A stretch of DNA of 64,000 nt from [Clostridium] citroniae WAL-17108 (GTDB taxonomy: Bacteria; Bacillota; Clostridia; Lachnospirales; Lachnospiraceae): contig NZ_JH376426.1 of NCBI RefSeq assembly GCF_000233455.1, positions 265,658 to 329,657 on the forward strand. The letters run 5' to 3'. Made by a program: the position numbers and the translations under genes. Below the pieces are notes generated by a model that did no database searches, was not told the DNA's origin, and was given only the letters and a program-made list of their open reading frames with translations. Below, piece after piece: positions 25,571-34,946 of the stretch (its first letter is position 1; each line of letters opens with the position of its first letter).

Positions 25571-27268
25571 TTACCCGCACGAACTGTCTCCTCCTGTCCT
25601 GTTCCGTATATACACCCGGCTTTCATAGGGACGCAGACTCCTTAACCAGGATTTCCCCACACCATCATCTCCTAACCCGGCTCCATCCTCATCCTCATAA
25701 TTTCCAATGAGCAGCTTCCACCCCCACAGGCCAAAGGGCTCAGGAAGCGCAGCAGCCGTACTCCCCATATTATTCCAGACCATCAGCTCATTTTCCTCAT
25801 CACTTCGCCTGTATGCCAGGATCCGGGGATGGCTGCGGTGAAGGAACTCAATGTCCCCTTCCTGGATCACACCATATTCTTTTCTCAGGGATATGAGGCG
25901 CTTATAATAATGGAAAATGGAATCAGGATCCTTTTTTTCATCCTCCACATTGATATAAGTATGGTTCTCAGGTATCCCGATCCATGGCCGGGCATCGGAA
26001 AAACCGGCATACCGGCTGCCGTCCCACTGCATGGGGGTGCGGCTGTTATCCCTGGAGCGGTTCTGGATGACGTAAAGCGCCTCCTTGGCAGTGCAGCCCT
26101 GTTCCTGGAGGATCTGATAATAGTTGGTGCTTTCCACATCCCTGTACTGGGAAATGCTTTCAAAGCAGGGATTGGTCATTCCCAGCTCCTCCCCCTGGTA
26201 CACATAGGGCGTTCCGCGGAACATATGGATCACGGTTGCCAGCATTTTGCCGGATTCCTTCCAGTAACGCCTGTCATCCCCAAAGCGGGAGATGGCCCTG
26301 GGCTGGTCATGATTGCACCAGAATACCGCATTCCACCCGCCTCCTTTTGCCATATCCTCCTGCCATACCATAAACAGACGCTTCAGTTCCGCCATATCAG
26401 GCTCCATCAACTTCCATTTATCACCACCTCTGTAATCCACTTTCAGGTGATGGAAATTAAAACACATGGAAAGCTCTCTGTTTTCCGGGCAGCTGTAACG
26501 GATGCAGTTGTCCAGAGAAGTGGAGGACATTTCCCCCACCGTGACCATAGCATCAATCCCCGTGTTTCTTGTAAGTTCCTGAAGGTATTCATGGACATGG
26601 GGACCATCGGTATAAAAGCGGCGTCCATCTCCCTCATAGTCATCCTCCAGCAGTGGAGGCTTGGATATCAGGTTCACTACATCAAACCGGAATCCCCTGA
26701 CTCCCTTTTCCTTCCAGAAAAGGACCACCTTCTCAAGCTCCCTGCGCACCTTTGGATTATCCCAGTTCAGGTCGGCCTGTGTTACATCAAAGAGGTGGAG
26801 GTACCATTTCTTCAGATGGGGCACATATTCCCATGCACTGCCTCCAAATTTGGACTGCCAGTTGGTGGGAGGGTTCTCCGGCTCCCCGTCCCGGAATATA
26901 TAATAGTCCATATAAGCCGGGTCCCCCTCCAGGGCCTTCTTAAACCAGGCATGTTCCGTGGATGTATGGTTAAATACCATATCAAACATACAGCCGATCT
27001 CCCGCTTTCCGGCCTGGGCGATCAGTTCCTCCACATCCTCCATGGTGCCGAACATAGGATCCACGGACAGATAGTCCGCCACATCATATCCATTGTCATT
27101 CTGGGGGGATTTGAAAAAGGGTGTAAGCCATATATAATCAATTCCCAGCTCCCTGAGATAATCCAGACGCCGGATCACTCCCCTTATATCACCCTGCCCG
27201 CTTCCGCTGGAATCCTGAAATGATCTTGTATATATCTGATAGATGGTACTGCTCTTAAAATCCCGCAT
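25571..27268 (-). CDS. treC: GH13 alpha-glucosidase, probable trehalose-6-phosphate hydrolase
   Basis: The 565-residue protein is a GH13 hydrolase with IDYIWLTPFFKSPQNDNGYD, DMVFNHTS, GFRFDVVNLI (nucleophile Asp), a VGEMSS acid segment and WCNHDQPR. Subfamily 29 and 31 members include TreC and oligo-1,6-glucosidases. TreC splits trehalose 6-phosphate into glucose and glucose 6-phosphate in the cytoplasm. Its position 20 bp after a trehalose-type PTS gene supports TreC. AGGAGG precedes the ATG at 27268. Confidence 0.88.
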   Translation of the reverse strand: MRDFKSSTIYQIYTRSFQDSSGSGQGDIRGVIRRLDYLRELGIDYIWLTPFFKSPQNDNGYDVADYLSVDPMFGTMEDVEELIAQAGKREIGCMFDMVFNHTSTEHAWFKKALEGDPAYMDYYIFRDGEPENPPTNWQSKFGGSAWEYVPHLKKWYLHLFDVTQADLNWDNPKVRRELEKVVLFWKEKGVRGFRFDVVNLISKPPLLEDDYEGDGRRFYTDGPHVHEYLQELTRNTGIDAMVTVGEMSSTSLDNCIRYSCPENRELSMCFNFHHLKVDYRGGDKWKLMEPDMAELKRLFMVWQEDMAKGGGWNAVFWCNHDQPRAISRFGDDRRYWKESGKMLATVIHMFRGTPYVYQGEELGMTNPCFESISQYRDVESTNYYQILQEQGCTAKEALYVIQNRSRDNSRTPMQWDGSRYAGFSDARPWIGIPENHTYINVEDEKKDPDSIFHYYKRLISLRKEYGVIQEGDIEFLHRSHPRILAYRRSDEENELMVWNNMGSTAAALPEPFGLWGWKLLIGNYEDEDGAGLGDDGVGKSWLRSLRPYESRVYIRNRTGGDSSCG

Positions 27269-27288
27269 TATGATCCTCCTTTATTGTC

Positions 27289-29211
27289 TCACTTAAGCAC
27301 TGCCACCGCATCGGCCCCCGCGCTGGCGAGGAAACCGAATTTCCATTCTATGCTGGCCGTATTTCCCGGGTTGGTCACAACCATAATAACCATATCGGGG
27401 TGGCCCGCCTTGCGGATCCGTTCCCTGCTGAAGCGGATCAGCTGATCTCCCGCATTCACCCGGTCCCCCGGTTTAACCAGGGCCTCAAACCCTTCCCCAT
27501 TCATGTCCACTGTATCCAGACCAATATGGAGCAGCACCTCCATTCCATTATCCAGTACCAGACCGCAGGCATGAAGGCTTCCATCCATGACCACTGCAAC
27601 CGTACCGTTTGCCGGCGCTCTCAGCACTTCATCCTCAGGTTCAATGGCAATGCCGTCCCCCAGGGCTTTGGATGCGAACACCTGGTCCGGCACCTCCTCC
27701 ATGGGAATGACCCGGCCGGAAACATATGCTGTCAGCTGTTCTACAGCCACATCCCCTGTCCGTTCCTCCCTTTCGCCGTCAGACTTTCCCTCTGTTCCAA
27801 TTCCCCTGCGCTTTCCAATAATAAATGTCAGACCAAAGGGAATTACGATCACTACGGCCATTGCAATTACAAAGATCCCCATGTATTGAGGCTGTATGGA
27901 CAGGATTCCGGGAATACCGCCCACTCCGATGGCATTAGCCTTTACACCGGACATTACGGAAAGCGCTGCCGCCACCGCGGATCCGGCCATACCGCAGATA
28001 AAGGGGAATCCATACTTTAAGTTCACGCCAAACATGGCCGGCTCCGTAACGCCCAGATAACAGGAGATGCAGGCCGGTACAGATACTTCCTTTGCCTTTG
28101 CATCCCTTTTTTGCAGGCAGATCATAGCCAGAACCGCGGAGCCCTGGGCAATATTGGAAAGGGCGATCATAGGCCACAGGGTGGTTCCCCCAAAATCAGC
28201 GATCAGCTGCAGATCGATCGCATTGCTCATATGGTGAAGGCCGGTGATGACAAGGGGCGCATAAAAGAATCCGAACACTGCCGCAAACACTCCTTTAAAG
28301 GAGGATGTAAGGCCTGCATTCACCAGGTCTGAGATCACGGCTCCCGCCTTCCAGCCAATGGGTCCCAGGATTCCATGGGCCACGATCACGGATAAGATCA
28401 GGGAACAGAAGGGAACCACGATCATGGATATCACGGACGGACAGATCTTTCGGAAAAACCGCTCCAGATAGACCAGTGTAAATCCTGCCAGCACTGCGGG
28501 CAGCACCTGTGCCTGATATCCGATCATATCCACCTGCATGAACCCAAAATTCCACTTGGGTATCTCAGCCGCGGCCGTTGAAGCCACACTGTAGGCATTA
28601 AGAAGCTGGGGCGAGACCAGTGTAATGCCCAGCACGATCCCCAGTGCCTGGGTAGTCCCCATCTTCTTTGTGATAGACCATACAATACATACAGGCAGGA
28701 AATGGAACACAGCCTCGCCGATCAGCCACAGAAAGCTGTTCATGCCTGCCCAGAACACGGATACCTGGGTCAAGGTCTTGGTCCCCCCGTCAAACAGGGC
28801 GATCTCCCCAATGATATTGCGGAAGCCCAGGATCAGACCTCCCACTATGATAGCCGGGATCAGGGGGGCAAATATCTCCGCCAGGCTGCTCATGATCCTC
28901 TGAAGCATGTTCTGGTTCTGTTTGGCCGCCTTTTTCACCGCATCCTTGGACACGCCTTCAATCCCTGCCACTGCCACAAAATCATTGTAAAATGTACTCA
29001 CTTCATTGCCGATAATAACCTGGAACTGTCCCGCCTGTGTAAATGTGCCCTTGGCGGACGCCAGGGATTCAATGGCCCCTGTATCTGCCTTGGACGGATC
29101 ATTGAGCACAAACCGCATCCGTGTAACACAGTGGGAAACAGCCGCTATATTCTCCCGTCCTCCCACATACTCCAACAGCTTCTTAGAATCCTCGGTAAAT
29201 CTCCCTGCCAT
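27289..29211 (-). CDS. treP: Trehalose-type PTS transporter, fused EIIB-EIIC-EIIA
   Basis: The 640-residue protein has an EIIB domain (Cys28 in AVSHCVTRM is the phosphorylation site), an EIIC membrane domain (about 105-475) and a C-terminal glucose-type EIIA domain (His in MEVLLHIGLDTV). It imports and phosphorylates a disaccharide using phosphoenolpyruvate. The EIIC segment around WNFGFMQVDMIGYQAQVLPA resembles TreB/TreP. The ATG at 29211 is preceded by AGGAGG; an earlier in-frame start at 29235 lacks one. The gene is driven by the promoter at 29334-29362. Confidence 0.88.
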   Translation of the reverse strand: MAGRFTEDSKKLLEYVGGRENIAAVSHCVTRMRFVLNDPSKADTGAIESLASAKGTFTQAGQFQVIIGNEVSTFYNDFVAVAGIEGVSKDAVKKAAKQNQNMLQRIMSSLAEIFAPLIPAIIVGGLILGFRNIIGEIALFDGGTKTLTQVSVFWAGMNSFLWLIGEAVFHFLPVCIVWSITKKMGTTQALGIVLGITLVSPQLLNAYSVASTAAAEIPKWNFGFMQVDMIGYQAQVLPAVLAGFTLVYLERFFRKICPSVISMIVVPFCSLILSVIVAHGILGPIGWKAGAVISDLVNAGLTSSFKGVFAAVFGFFYAPLVITGLHHMSNAIDLQLIADFGGTTLWPMIALSNIAQGSAVLAMICLQKRDAKAKEVSVPACISCYLGVTEPAMFGVNLKYGFPFICGMAGSAVAAALSVMSGVKANAIGVGGIPGILSIQPQYMGIFVIAMAVVIVIPFGLTFIIGKRRGIGTEGKSDGEREERTGDVAVEQLTAYVSGRVIPMEEVPDQVFASKALGDGIAIEPEDEVLRAPANGTVAVVMDGSLHACGLVLDNGMEVLLHIGLDTVDMNGEGFEALVKPGDRVNAGDQLIRFSRERIRKAGHPDMVIMVVTNPGNTASIEWKFGFLASAGADAVAVLK

Positions 29212-29304
29212 AATTACCTCCTCAGACTGAAACATCTCACTTTAACCTGTTTCTTTGCGATCATCTGTTCATTTTAAACTGCCTCTTAGCACATCATCGC
29301 CCGC

Positions 29305-29320
29305 ACTTGTTTAGACAAGT
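29305..29320. promoter_or_regulatory. Trehalose operon operator O2
   Basis: ACTTGT-TTAG-ACAAGT is an inverted repeat with perfect 6-bp arms about 14 bp downstream of the -10 of the tre promoter. It shares the TTGT...ACAA core of known TreR operators and of O1. Confidence 0.7.
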
Positions 29321-29333
29321 ATTTTATGATATG

Positions 29334-29362
29334 ATTATATCTTGTTTAAACAAGTTTGTCAA
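29334..29362 (-). promoter_or_regulatory. Consensus promoter of treP-treC
   Basis: On the minus strand, TTGACA (29362-29357), 17 bp, TATAAT (29339-29334): a perfect sigma-A consensus. The spacer itself is occupied by operator O1, so repressor binding would block polymerase directly. Confidence 0.9.
29341..29354. promoter_or_regulatory. Trehalose operon operator O1
   Basis: CTTGTTTAAACAAG is a perfect 14-bp palindrome filling the spacer between -35 and -10. The likely ligand-controlled repressor is the TreR-like protein encoded at 40968-41690. Confidence 0.75.
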
Positions 29363-29364
29363 GA

Positions 29365-29400
29365 GCAAAAATAAAACTCCCACAATAAATGTGAGAGTTT
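29365..29400 (-). terminator. Terminator after the MBL-fold gene
   Basis: On the minus strand AAACTCTCAC and GTGGGAGTTT form a stem with one G-T pair, followed by TATTTTT. It ends the ABC-transporter operon just upstream of the tre promoter. Confidence 0.75.
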
Positions 29401-29406
29401 CCAGTA

Positions 29407-30258
29407 TTAAACTTTTTCCACAATCAATCGCTGTCCCAATTTCATGATTTCATATTTGCGCCCCGGATACAGTTCTTCCATATAAAAGGCAAATAAAAGC
29501 GGATTCTCTGTGTTTCCCTCAACCATATCATAGTGAAGGGGCACCACTAAGTCAACCCCGGCCTCTGCTGCCAGATAGGCGGCATCCCGGCCATCCATAT
29601 TTCCTACGATCCCTCTGCCGCGTCTCTCTAAATCCGTGCCATTGACAGGAAGGAAAGCGGCGGTGATCGGCCCTTTGTTTTTGATATCTGTGAGAAGCCT
29701 TTCTGTTAACATAGTATCCCCGGAATGATATATCCTAATACCACCCAAGTCCAGGAAATAGCCAAGATAACACTGGTTGCCTGACGTATCCGTCTCATAG
29801 GATTCATGGGCTGCCCCCACTGGAAGAAGCTGGATCTCCTCTGTTAACGATACAGGCTCAAACTCCTTTGCCCCCACAATTGCATGTTCAGGAATCCCGG
29901 AGCACTCCAGCACTTTTGTCACCGGATAAGGGACCACTACCCTCATATGCCTGTTATTTTCCCACATAGGTTTCAGTGTGTCTGCATTCATGTGGTCCGC
30001 ATGGTTATGGGAACAGATGACCCAATCCACCCGATCCACCATTTGGCCGGTGTACGGCGGAGGATAAAGCCTCCTGCTGATTCCATCCGGCCTGAACAGA
30101 TCATTCAGGACCGGATCAATATATATAATTGTTCCCTTCCATTTAATAACCAGACCCATCTGTCCAATATACCATATGGCCGCCATATGATCGGGATATT
30201 CTGTCTCTTTGATCTGATCCAACAGCTTTCTCCCTGAAAGATACCACTTATTTCCCAC
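29407..30258 (-). CDS. MBL-fold metal-dependent hydrolase, UlaG-like
   Basis: The 283-residue protein has the metallo-beta-lactamase metal motif SHNHADHM, YHSGDTM and a late PLHYDM histidine. This is the arrangement of UlaG (L-ascorbate-6-phosphate lactonase) and related cytoplasmic hydrolases. The start is placed at a GTG at 30258 preceded by AAAGGA; an in-frame GTG at 30273 has no such site. It is the last gene of the ABC-transporter operon. A lactone or phosphodiester derived from the imported glycan is a plausible substrate (inference). Confidence 0.8.
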   Translation of the reverse strand: MGNKWYLSGRKLLDQIKETEYPDHMAAIWYIGQMGLVIKWKGTIIYIDPVLNDLFRPDGISRRLYPPPYTGQMVDRVDWVICSHNHADHMNADTLKPMWENNRHMRVVVPYPVTKVLECSGIPEHAIVGAKEFEPVSLTEEIQLLPVGAAHESYETDTSGNQCYLGYFLDLGGIRIYHSGDTMLTERLLTDIKNKGPITAAFLPVNGTDLERRGRGIVGNMDGRDAAYLAAEAGVDLVVPLHYDMVEGNTENPLLFAFYMEELYPGRKYEIMKLGQRLIVEKV

Positions 30259-30323
30259 AATGTTCCTTTCCACACAGTTCAGGGGAGCCGGTCTTTCCGC
30301 TGCTCCCGCCCCCCTGCTCCATG

Positions 30324-31721
30324 TTACCTTAATGTTGATAAAATGTCCTCGATCAGTGTCATTGCCTGATCTGCCGCAGACTCTACCTTTGTGGAATCAT
30401 AAGAAACCACTTCCGCCGCATCGATCAGTACCGCTGTTATCTCTGCATTTGTAGATGCTGTGTTTTCGTAAAGTCCGGCATTTTCCTGTGCATACTGGGT
30501 TGCAATGATCACGCTTTCGTTTAAGACGCCCGCCTCCATACATGCGTCCTGAACCGCCTTATAGGGAGGAACTCCACGGCAGTCCCCCAATACCTTTCCT
30601 GCCTCTTCATCAGTAAGGAGGAAGTTCAGGAAATCTGCTGCTACCTCAGGATTTTCACATGTCTTTACAATGGCATACAACTGTGACGGTTTCACCACCA
30701 CAGATGTGTCCTTTGCATCCTGACGCATGGGAAGTCCTGTGGGTACAAAGGTATCTTCAGAATCTGACGTTTCACTTGTAATAAGGGATGTCCACGAAAG
30801 CCTGGATGTCAGTTTTCCGTTGATCCAGTCCGGGTTGGTCCATGTGGCGTTCAAAAAGGTATTGCCCTCCGCAGCAGGGACTGCCACGTTCTCCGTGTAC
30901 AGTCTGGCTGCATAATTCAACGCATCCACCAGATCATCCCTTGTAAAGCCCAGTTCAAAGTTATCGTCAATAAGGAATTTCCCCGTCTTCTGAATGATAT
31001 ACGGACGCATTACAAACTCTACCATATCACTTTTATCAATGTTCAGAAAATACATGTCCGGGTTCTTCTCATGTACGGTCCTGCCAATGGTAATGAGGTC
31101 ATCCCATGTCCACGCTGTATCTAAACCAGAAGGAATGCCAAACTCATCTAGCTTGGTTTTATTCATAATATAACATCTGGCATTAAGGCCGCTGGGAAGT
31201 GTGATCAAGGTACCGTTATAGGTACAATAGTTATCGATCAGCTTTTTATCAAATCCCTCAATATCGTAACCATATTGCCCCAGGTCCACAAAAAAATCAC
31301 CGTTGGAAACAAAATCTCCCATCCACGGAGGGTTCAGCTGCACAATATCCGCTGACGTACCGCTCCCCAGCTCCGTTGCTACCTTCTCTCTCTCAGATTT
31401 GCCCCTGTATTCCGGTTCAATGGTCACATTGGGATGTTTTTCCTGGTACATTTTAATCACTTCTATGGTCTTTTCATGCCGCGCATCATTGCCCCACCAG
31501 GCAAAACGAAGCGAGACCGGTTCCCCTGCTTCCGGGCTCTCCGCTGCCGGACTTTCTGCCGGATTCTCCGCTGTCGGGCTTTCTGTCCCGTCCTTGTGCG
31601 GGACCTCCTTCTGCTCAGGGGCAGATGTTGTCTCCTTGGTTTCTGCTGTGCAGCCTGACATGGCAGATGCCATCATGATCCCTGAAAGCGCTATACATAC
31701 CAGTTTTTTAATTTTTTTCAT
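30324..31721 (-). CDS. Sugar ABC transporter substrate-binding lipoprotein (CUT1)
   Basis: The 465-residue protein has a lipoprotein signal with lipidated Cys24 (AMSGC), a Glu/Pro/Ala-rich linker with PAES repeats, then a family 1 extracellular solute-binding domain. It should capture an oligosaccharide outside the membrane for the two permeases encoded upstream. AGGAGGGT lies six bases before the ATG, inside the last codons of the preceding gene, and start and stop overlap as ATGA, so translation is coupled. No ATPase is encoded; CUT1 systems often share an MsmX-type ATPase. Confidence 0.88.
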   Translation of the reverse strand: MKKIKKLVCIALSGIMMASAMSGCTAETKETTSAPEQKEVPHKDGTESPTAENPAESPAAESPEAGEPVSLRFAWWGNDARHEKTIEVIKMYQEKHPNVTIEPEYRGKSEREKVATELGSGTSADIVQLNPPWMGDFVSNGDFFVDLGQYGYDIEGFDKKLIDNYCTYNGTLITLPSGLNARCYIMNKTKLDEFGIPSGLDTAWTWDDLITIGRTVHEKNPDMYFLNIDKSDMVEFVMRPYIIQKTGKFLIDDNFELGFTRDDLVDALNYAARLYTENVAVPAAEGNTFLNATWTNPDWINGKLTSRLSWTSLITSETSDSEDTFVPTGLPMRQDAKDTSVVVKPSQLYAIVKTCENPEVAADFLNFLLTDEEAGKVLGDCRGVPPYKAVQDACMEAGVLNESVIIATQYAQENAGLYENTASTNAEITAVLIDAAEVVSYDSTKVESAADQAMTLIEDILSTLR

Positions 31722-34087
31722 ACGTACCCTCCTGAATTCATTATTTGTTCCCTGTTCTTTAAATACCCAAGTTCCACAGCCCGCCGGTAATAATGCAAAA
31801 GGGGGAGCAGAGTCTGGGCACACCTCTTTGGGCCGGACGGACAATCATAGATCACTGTATAATCATCATGTTTGTATTTTGAGAAATCATACAAGGGCGG
31901 CTGGTTTTCCCTGGTGATCCACTCAAACATCCCAAGTCCGGTTTCCATATATGCACGGTCGCCGGTAAGCTCATAGGCTATGGCAAGGCTCTCCAACACC
32001 ATTCCGTTCAGGTTTAAAAATCTGACAGCCGGAAACTGTTTTCCAAAGAACACATCCGCCCTTGGGATGTAACAATACTGTATCATATCGTCCACCACAT
32101 TTATCATGGTCTGCTTTATCTCCCGGGACGGGCATACCTGATCATATTGATAGAGTCCCACAATACCCACATGCATCATAAAAGGCACCCGGTCCATGTA
32201 ATTGTCAGGGTATGGGGTAGTCCATGTTCCCAGTTCCTCTGCCCATTTCAGGTATACCTTCACAATAGGTTCACAGGCATCCAGCCATTTCTGCTCCCAG
32301 GTTTCCCTGTAAAGAGCCATAAATGTCCTCATGGCCCACCCGATCTCACGCGGTTCCACTGTGGCTGTGGCATGGTAAATGGGCAGTTCCATCAATTTCA
32401 GCAGCCCCTGTCCAATGGATCTGGCAGCCTCCAAACCGTACGGACTGCCGGTCAGGTGATAGTAATCCAGAAACCCCTCTACCCATTGATGGCTGGGTAC
32501 CGGCTGACCGCTGACATGATCCACGCTATGGGTATACAGAAGTCCCTTTCTGTAAGGTTGGCCGCTGTAATGGCAGAGATCCACGTCATACCAGTGCTCC
32601 ACAGCCGCTTTCATATAATCATAGTATCTGCGGTCCCCGGTCCTTGCCAGCATAACCATAAAATTGTGGGGCATATCATATTCATTGTTGATCCAGATCA
32701 ACTCTCCCCCAGACCTGCCCTGTTTGATATACTCCCATTCCGGCCCGTCCCCGAAGTTCAGGATTCCCAGCCCCTTGGCTCTTGAATCCACATACCGGTA
32801 TAAAAAGCGCTCTGTCTCATGGTGGTATTGGTCGGTAATATAGGGATCTAATACAGATGCCTCCATATAAACCTCAGGCGCCAGCACAGGCAGCGCGGGC
32901 ATCTCAAACTGATGCGCCCTGTCAACGAGCATTCTGTCTTCCAATTCTACCTCATGGAAATACAAATAGCATCTGGTAGTTTTTGCCACTCCCTGAGGCA
33001 CCTTAAGAATGGTGTTCAGTTCCGGAAGAAAGCTGATGCAGATCCCCTGTCCCGAAGCCTCCAATGCTTTGGGGAAATTCTGGTATGCCTGCTGGATGCC
33101 TGCTGTAACTCCATAATCCCGGTTTCTCCAGTCCGCTGCAAAAATACTGAACAACACTTCAGGAAACATCTCATTTGCCGTATTGATGATCGTATCAGCT
33201 GTGATCAGTTCTGAAATGGGTTCCTGATTTCCTTTCTTCACATGATAATTAAAGCCGGATGTATAAATTCCATATTCTTCTTCCCCTGTGCATTCGCCTC
33301 CAATTCCAGGCCTGATCTCCAGTTTCATTTCCCTTACCGCTTCATAGGGATAGTCTTTGTTATATTTAAGACCGGCCTGTTCATTATTGATGACCATTTC
33401 CCGCCTGTCGGCTGAGGATCTGTCATCCTCCGTGTTTATGATCTGGTAGTCTGCCAGGATCCATGGTTTTCCGGCCCAAACGGTGATCATAAGAGCATAA
33501 TCAAACCAGCTCTTTTCCCCACAGTAATGCCTCCCCCTTGTTCTCACCACGGCTCTGACAGGTCCCTCTTCGATCACTTCCCATCCACCTGCTCCTATCT
33601 CTGCCTTAAACTCATCCCCTTCCTGATCCTTAATGACCGGCCCGATAATTTCATCCGCACCGTATGTATGTCCGGGTGTCACAATCCTGTGGAATATGCA
33701 TCTCTGTCCTGATTTGGCCAGTTCTATATGCATTGATCCGTTTTCAATGGCTGTATACTCACCTCCCCGCTGCACATGAATCATTGGAAATCCTGTTTCT
33801 TCTTTATCCTGCATCTCCGCTGCCAGGCAAAGTTCATAATCCGTTTCCTGGTTTGCAGGTAAATCTCCAAGAAAATGAACCAGAAGCCACCTGACCGTGC
33901 CATCCTCCCAAAAGCCGGTTGCCCTGAACTGCGCCGGATAGCACCTGCCCTCAGGCAGTTTTTTCAGTTTCAGAGACTTTATTTTTCCCGAATACAGCTC
34001 TCCTTTTGGTAACGGAACAGCCACTGTGGCTGGTTCCATTTTTTTGTCATACCTGGATACAATCTCAAAATGTATTTTTTTCCTCAT
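31718..34087 (-). CDS. YetA/PL26-like glycan-active protein, paralog 1
   Basis: The 789-residue protein has no signal peptide. Its N-terminal part (VAVPLPKGEL, GFWEDGTVRWLLVHF) looks like the RIFT-barrel domain of the YetA/exo-rhamnogalacturonan lyase (PL26-like) group. The C-terminal part looks like an alpha/alpha barrel, with conserved NEYDMPHNFM and PVPSHQWVEGFLDYYHLTG near residue 530. These blocks recur almost unchanged in the paralog at 38516-40837. It is encoded between ABC permease and binding-protein genes, so it probably degrades the imported oligosaccharide in the cytoplasm. The family call is from memory and the substrate is unknown. Confidence 0.65.
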   Translation of the reverse strand: MRKKIHFEIVSRYDKKMEPATVAVPLPKGELYSGKIKSLKLKKLPEGRCYPAQFRATGFWEDGTVRWLLVHFLGDLPANQETDYELCLAAEMQDKEETGFPMIHVQRGGEYTAIENGSMHIELAKSGQRCIFHRIVTPGHTYGADEIIGPVIKDQEGDEFKAEIGAGGWEVIEEGPVRAVVRTRGRHYCGEKSWFDYALMITVWAGKPWILADYQIINTEDDRSSADRREMVINNEQAGLKYNKDYPYEAVREMKLEIRPGIGGECTGEEEYGIYTSGFNYHVKKGNQEPISELITADTIINTANEMFPEVLFSIFAADWRNRDYGVTAGIQQAYQNFPKALEASGQGICISFLPELNTILKVPQGVAKTTRCYLYFHEVELEDRMLVDRAHQFEMPALPVLAPEVYMEASVLDPYITDQYHHETERFLYRYVDSRAKGLGILNFGDGPEWEYIKQGRSGGELIWINNEYDMPHNFMVMLARTGDRRYYDYMKAAVEHWYDVDLCHYSGQPYRKGLLYTHSVDHVSGQPVPSHQWVEGFLDYYHLTGSPYGLEAARSIGQGLLKLMELPIYHATATVEPREIGWAMRTFMALYRETWEQKWLDACEPIVKVYLKWAEELGTWTTPYPDNYMDRVPFMMHVGIVGLYQYDQVCPSREIKQTMINVVDDMIQYCYIPRADVFFGKQFPAVRFLNLNGMVLESLAIAYELTGDRAYMETGLGMFEWITRENQPPLYDFSKYKHDDYTVIYDCPSGPKRCAQTLLPLLHYYRRAVELGYLKNREQIMNSGGYV

Positions 34088-34115
34088 CCTGCCCTACCTC
34101 TCCCATTGTTGGATT

Positions 34116-34946
34116 TTATCCCTTTAACCCCGTGGTGCTGATGCCCTCAACAAAATATTTCTGTGCAAAGAAAAACAGTATGATAAGGGGCAGAATGCTG
34201 ATCATGGACATGGCCATGACCTTATCCCACTGTACCTGTGCGGCAGTGTCAAGAGACGCCCTTAGCCCAAGGGAAACAGGAAACTTCTTAACTGAGCTGA
34301 TGTAAATCAAAGTATTAAAAAAGTCATTCCACGTCCACATAAACTGGAACAGACCGGCTGAAAATAATGCAGGCTTTATAAGAGGCAGCAGGATCTGAAA
34401 ATAGACCTTCAAAGACGAACATCCGTCAATATACGCTGCTTCATCCAATTCTTTCGGCACTCCCCGCAAAAATTGTACGATCATGAAAATAAAAAACGGG
34501 AAACAGGCAAATGCGGCCGGAAGATAAAAAGGCCAGTATGTATTTAGAAGTCCCGCCTTATTAAAAATTAAGTACCGCGGAATGATGATAACGGAGTTTG
34601 GAAGCATAAGCGTGGAAATCATCAAGGCGAAAAAAAACTTTTTAAAAGGAAACCTGAACCTGGCAAAACCGTAAGCCACAAAGGAACAGGAGAACACGGT
34701 CAGCAGCACGGTGGGTATTACCATCACAAAGGTGTTTTTAAAATAAGTGGCAAAGGTAATGTTGCCCACACCGTTCCACCCTCTTGAGAAAGCCGATAAA
34801 TCAAAGGAAGAAGGGAGGAGTTTAGTGGAGCCCAGTATCTCCGCATTGGTCTTAAAACAGGCGAAAAACATCCAGATAAAAGGAAACGTAATCACCAGAC
34901 CTACCAATACCAAAAGGATGTACGCAATTGCATTGTGTTTTTTCAT
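34116..34946 (-). CDS. Sugar ABC transporter permease (MalG/AraQ type)
   Basis: The 276-residue protein has six membrane spans and the permease loop EAAYIDGCSSLKVYFQILLP, which contacts the ATPase. It pairs with the permease encoded just upstream: that stop TAA is directly followed by this ATG, with GGAGGTGA as ribosome site. The pair forms the channel of a CUT1 oligosaccharide importer. Confidence 0.9.
   Translation of the reverse strand: MKKHNAIAYILLVLVGLVITFPFIWMFFACFKTNAEILGSTKLLPSSFDLSAFSRGWNGVGNITFATYFKNTFVMVIPTVLLTVFSCSFVAYGFARFRFPFKKFFFALMISTLMLPNSVIIIPRYLIFNKAGLLNTYWPFYLPAAFACFPFFIFMIVQFLRGVPKELDEAAYIDGCSSLKVYFQILLPLIKPALFSAGLFQFMWTWNDFFNTLIYISSVKKFPVSLGLRASLDTAAQVQWDKVMAMSMISILPLIILFFFAQKYFVEGISTTGLKG

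Noticed and set aside
25829..27223. 464-codon open frame on the plus strand
   Set aside because: It lies wholly within treC on the other strand and its composition is that of an antisense frame.
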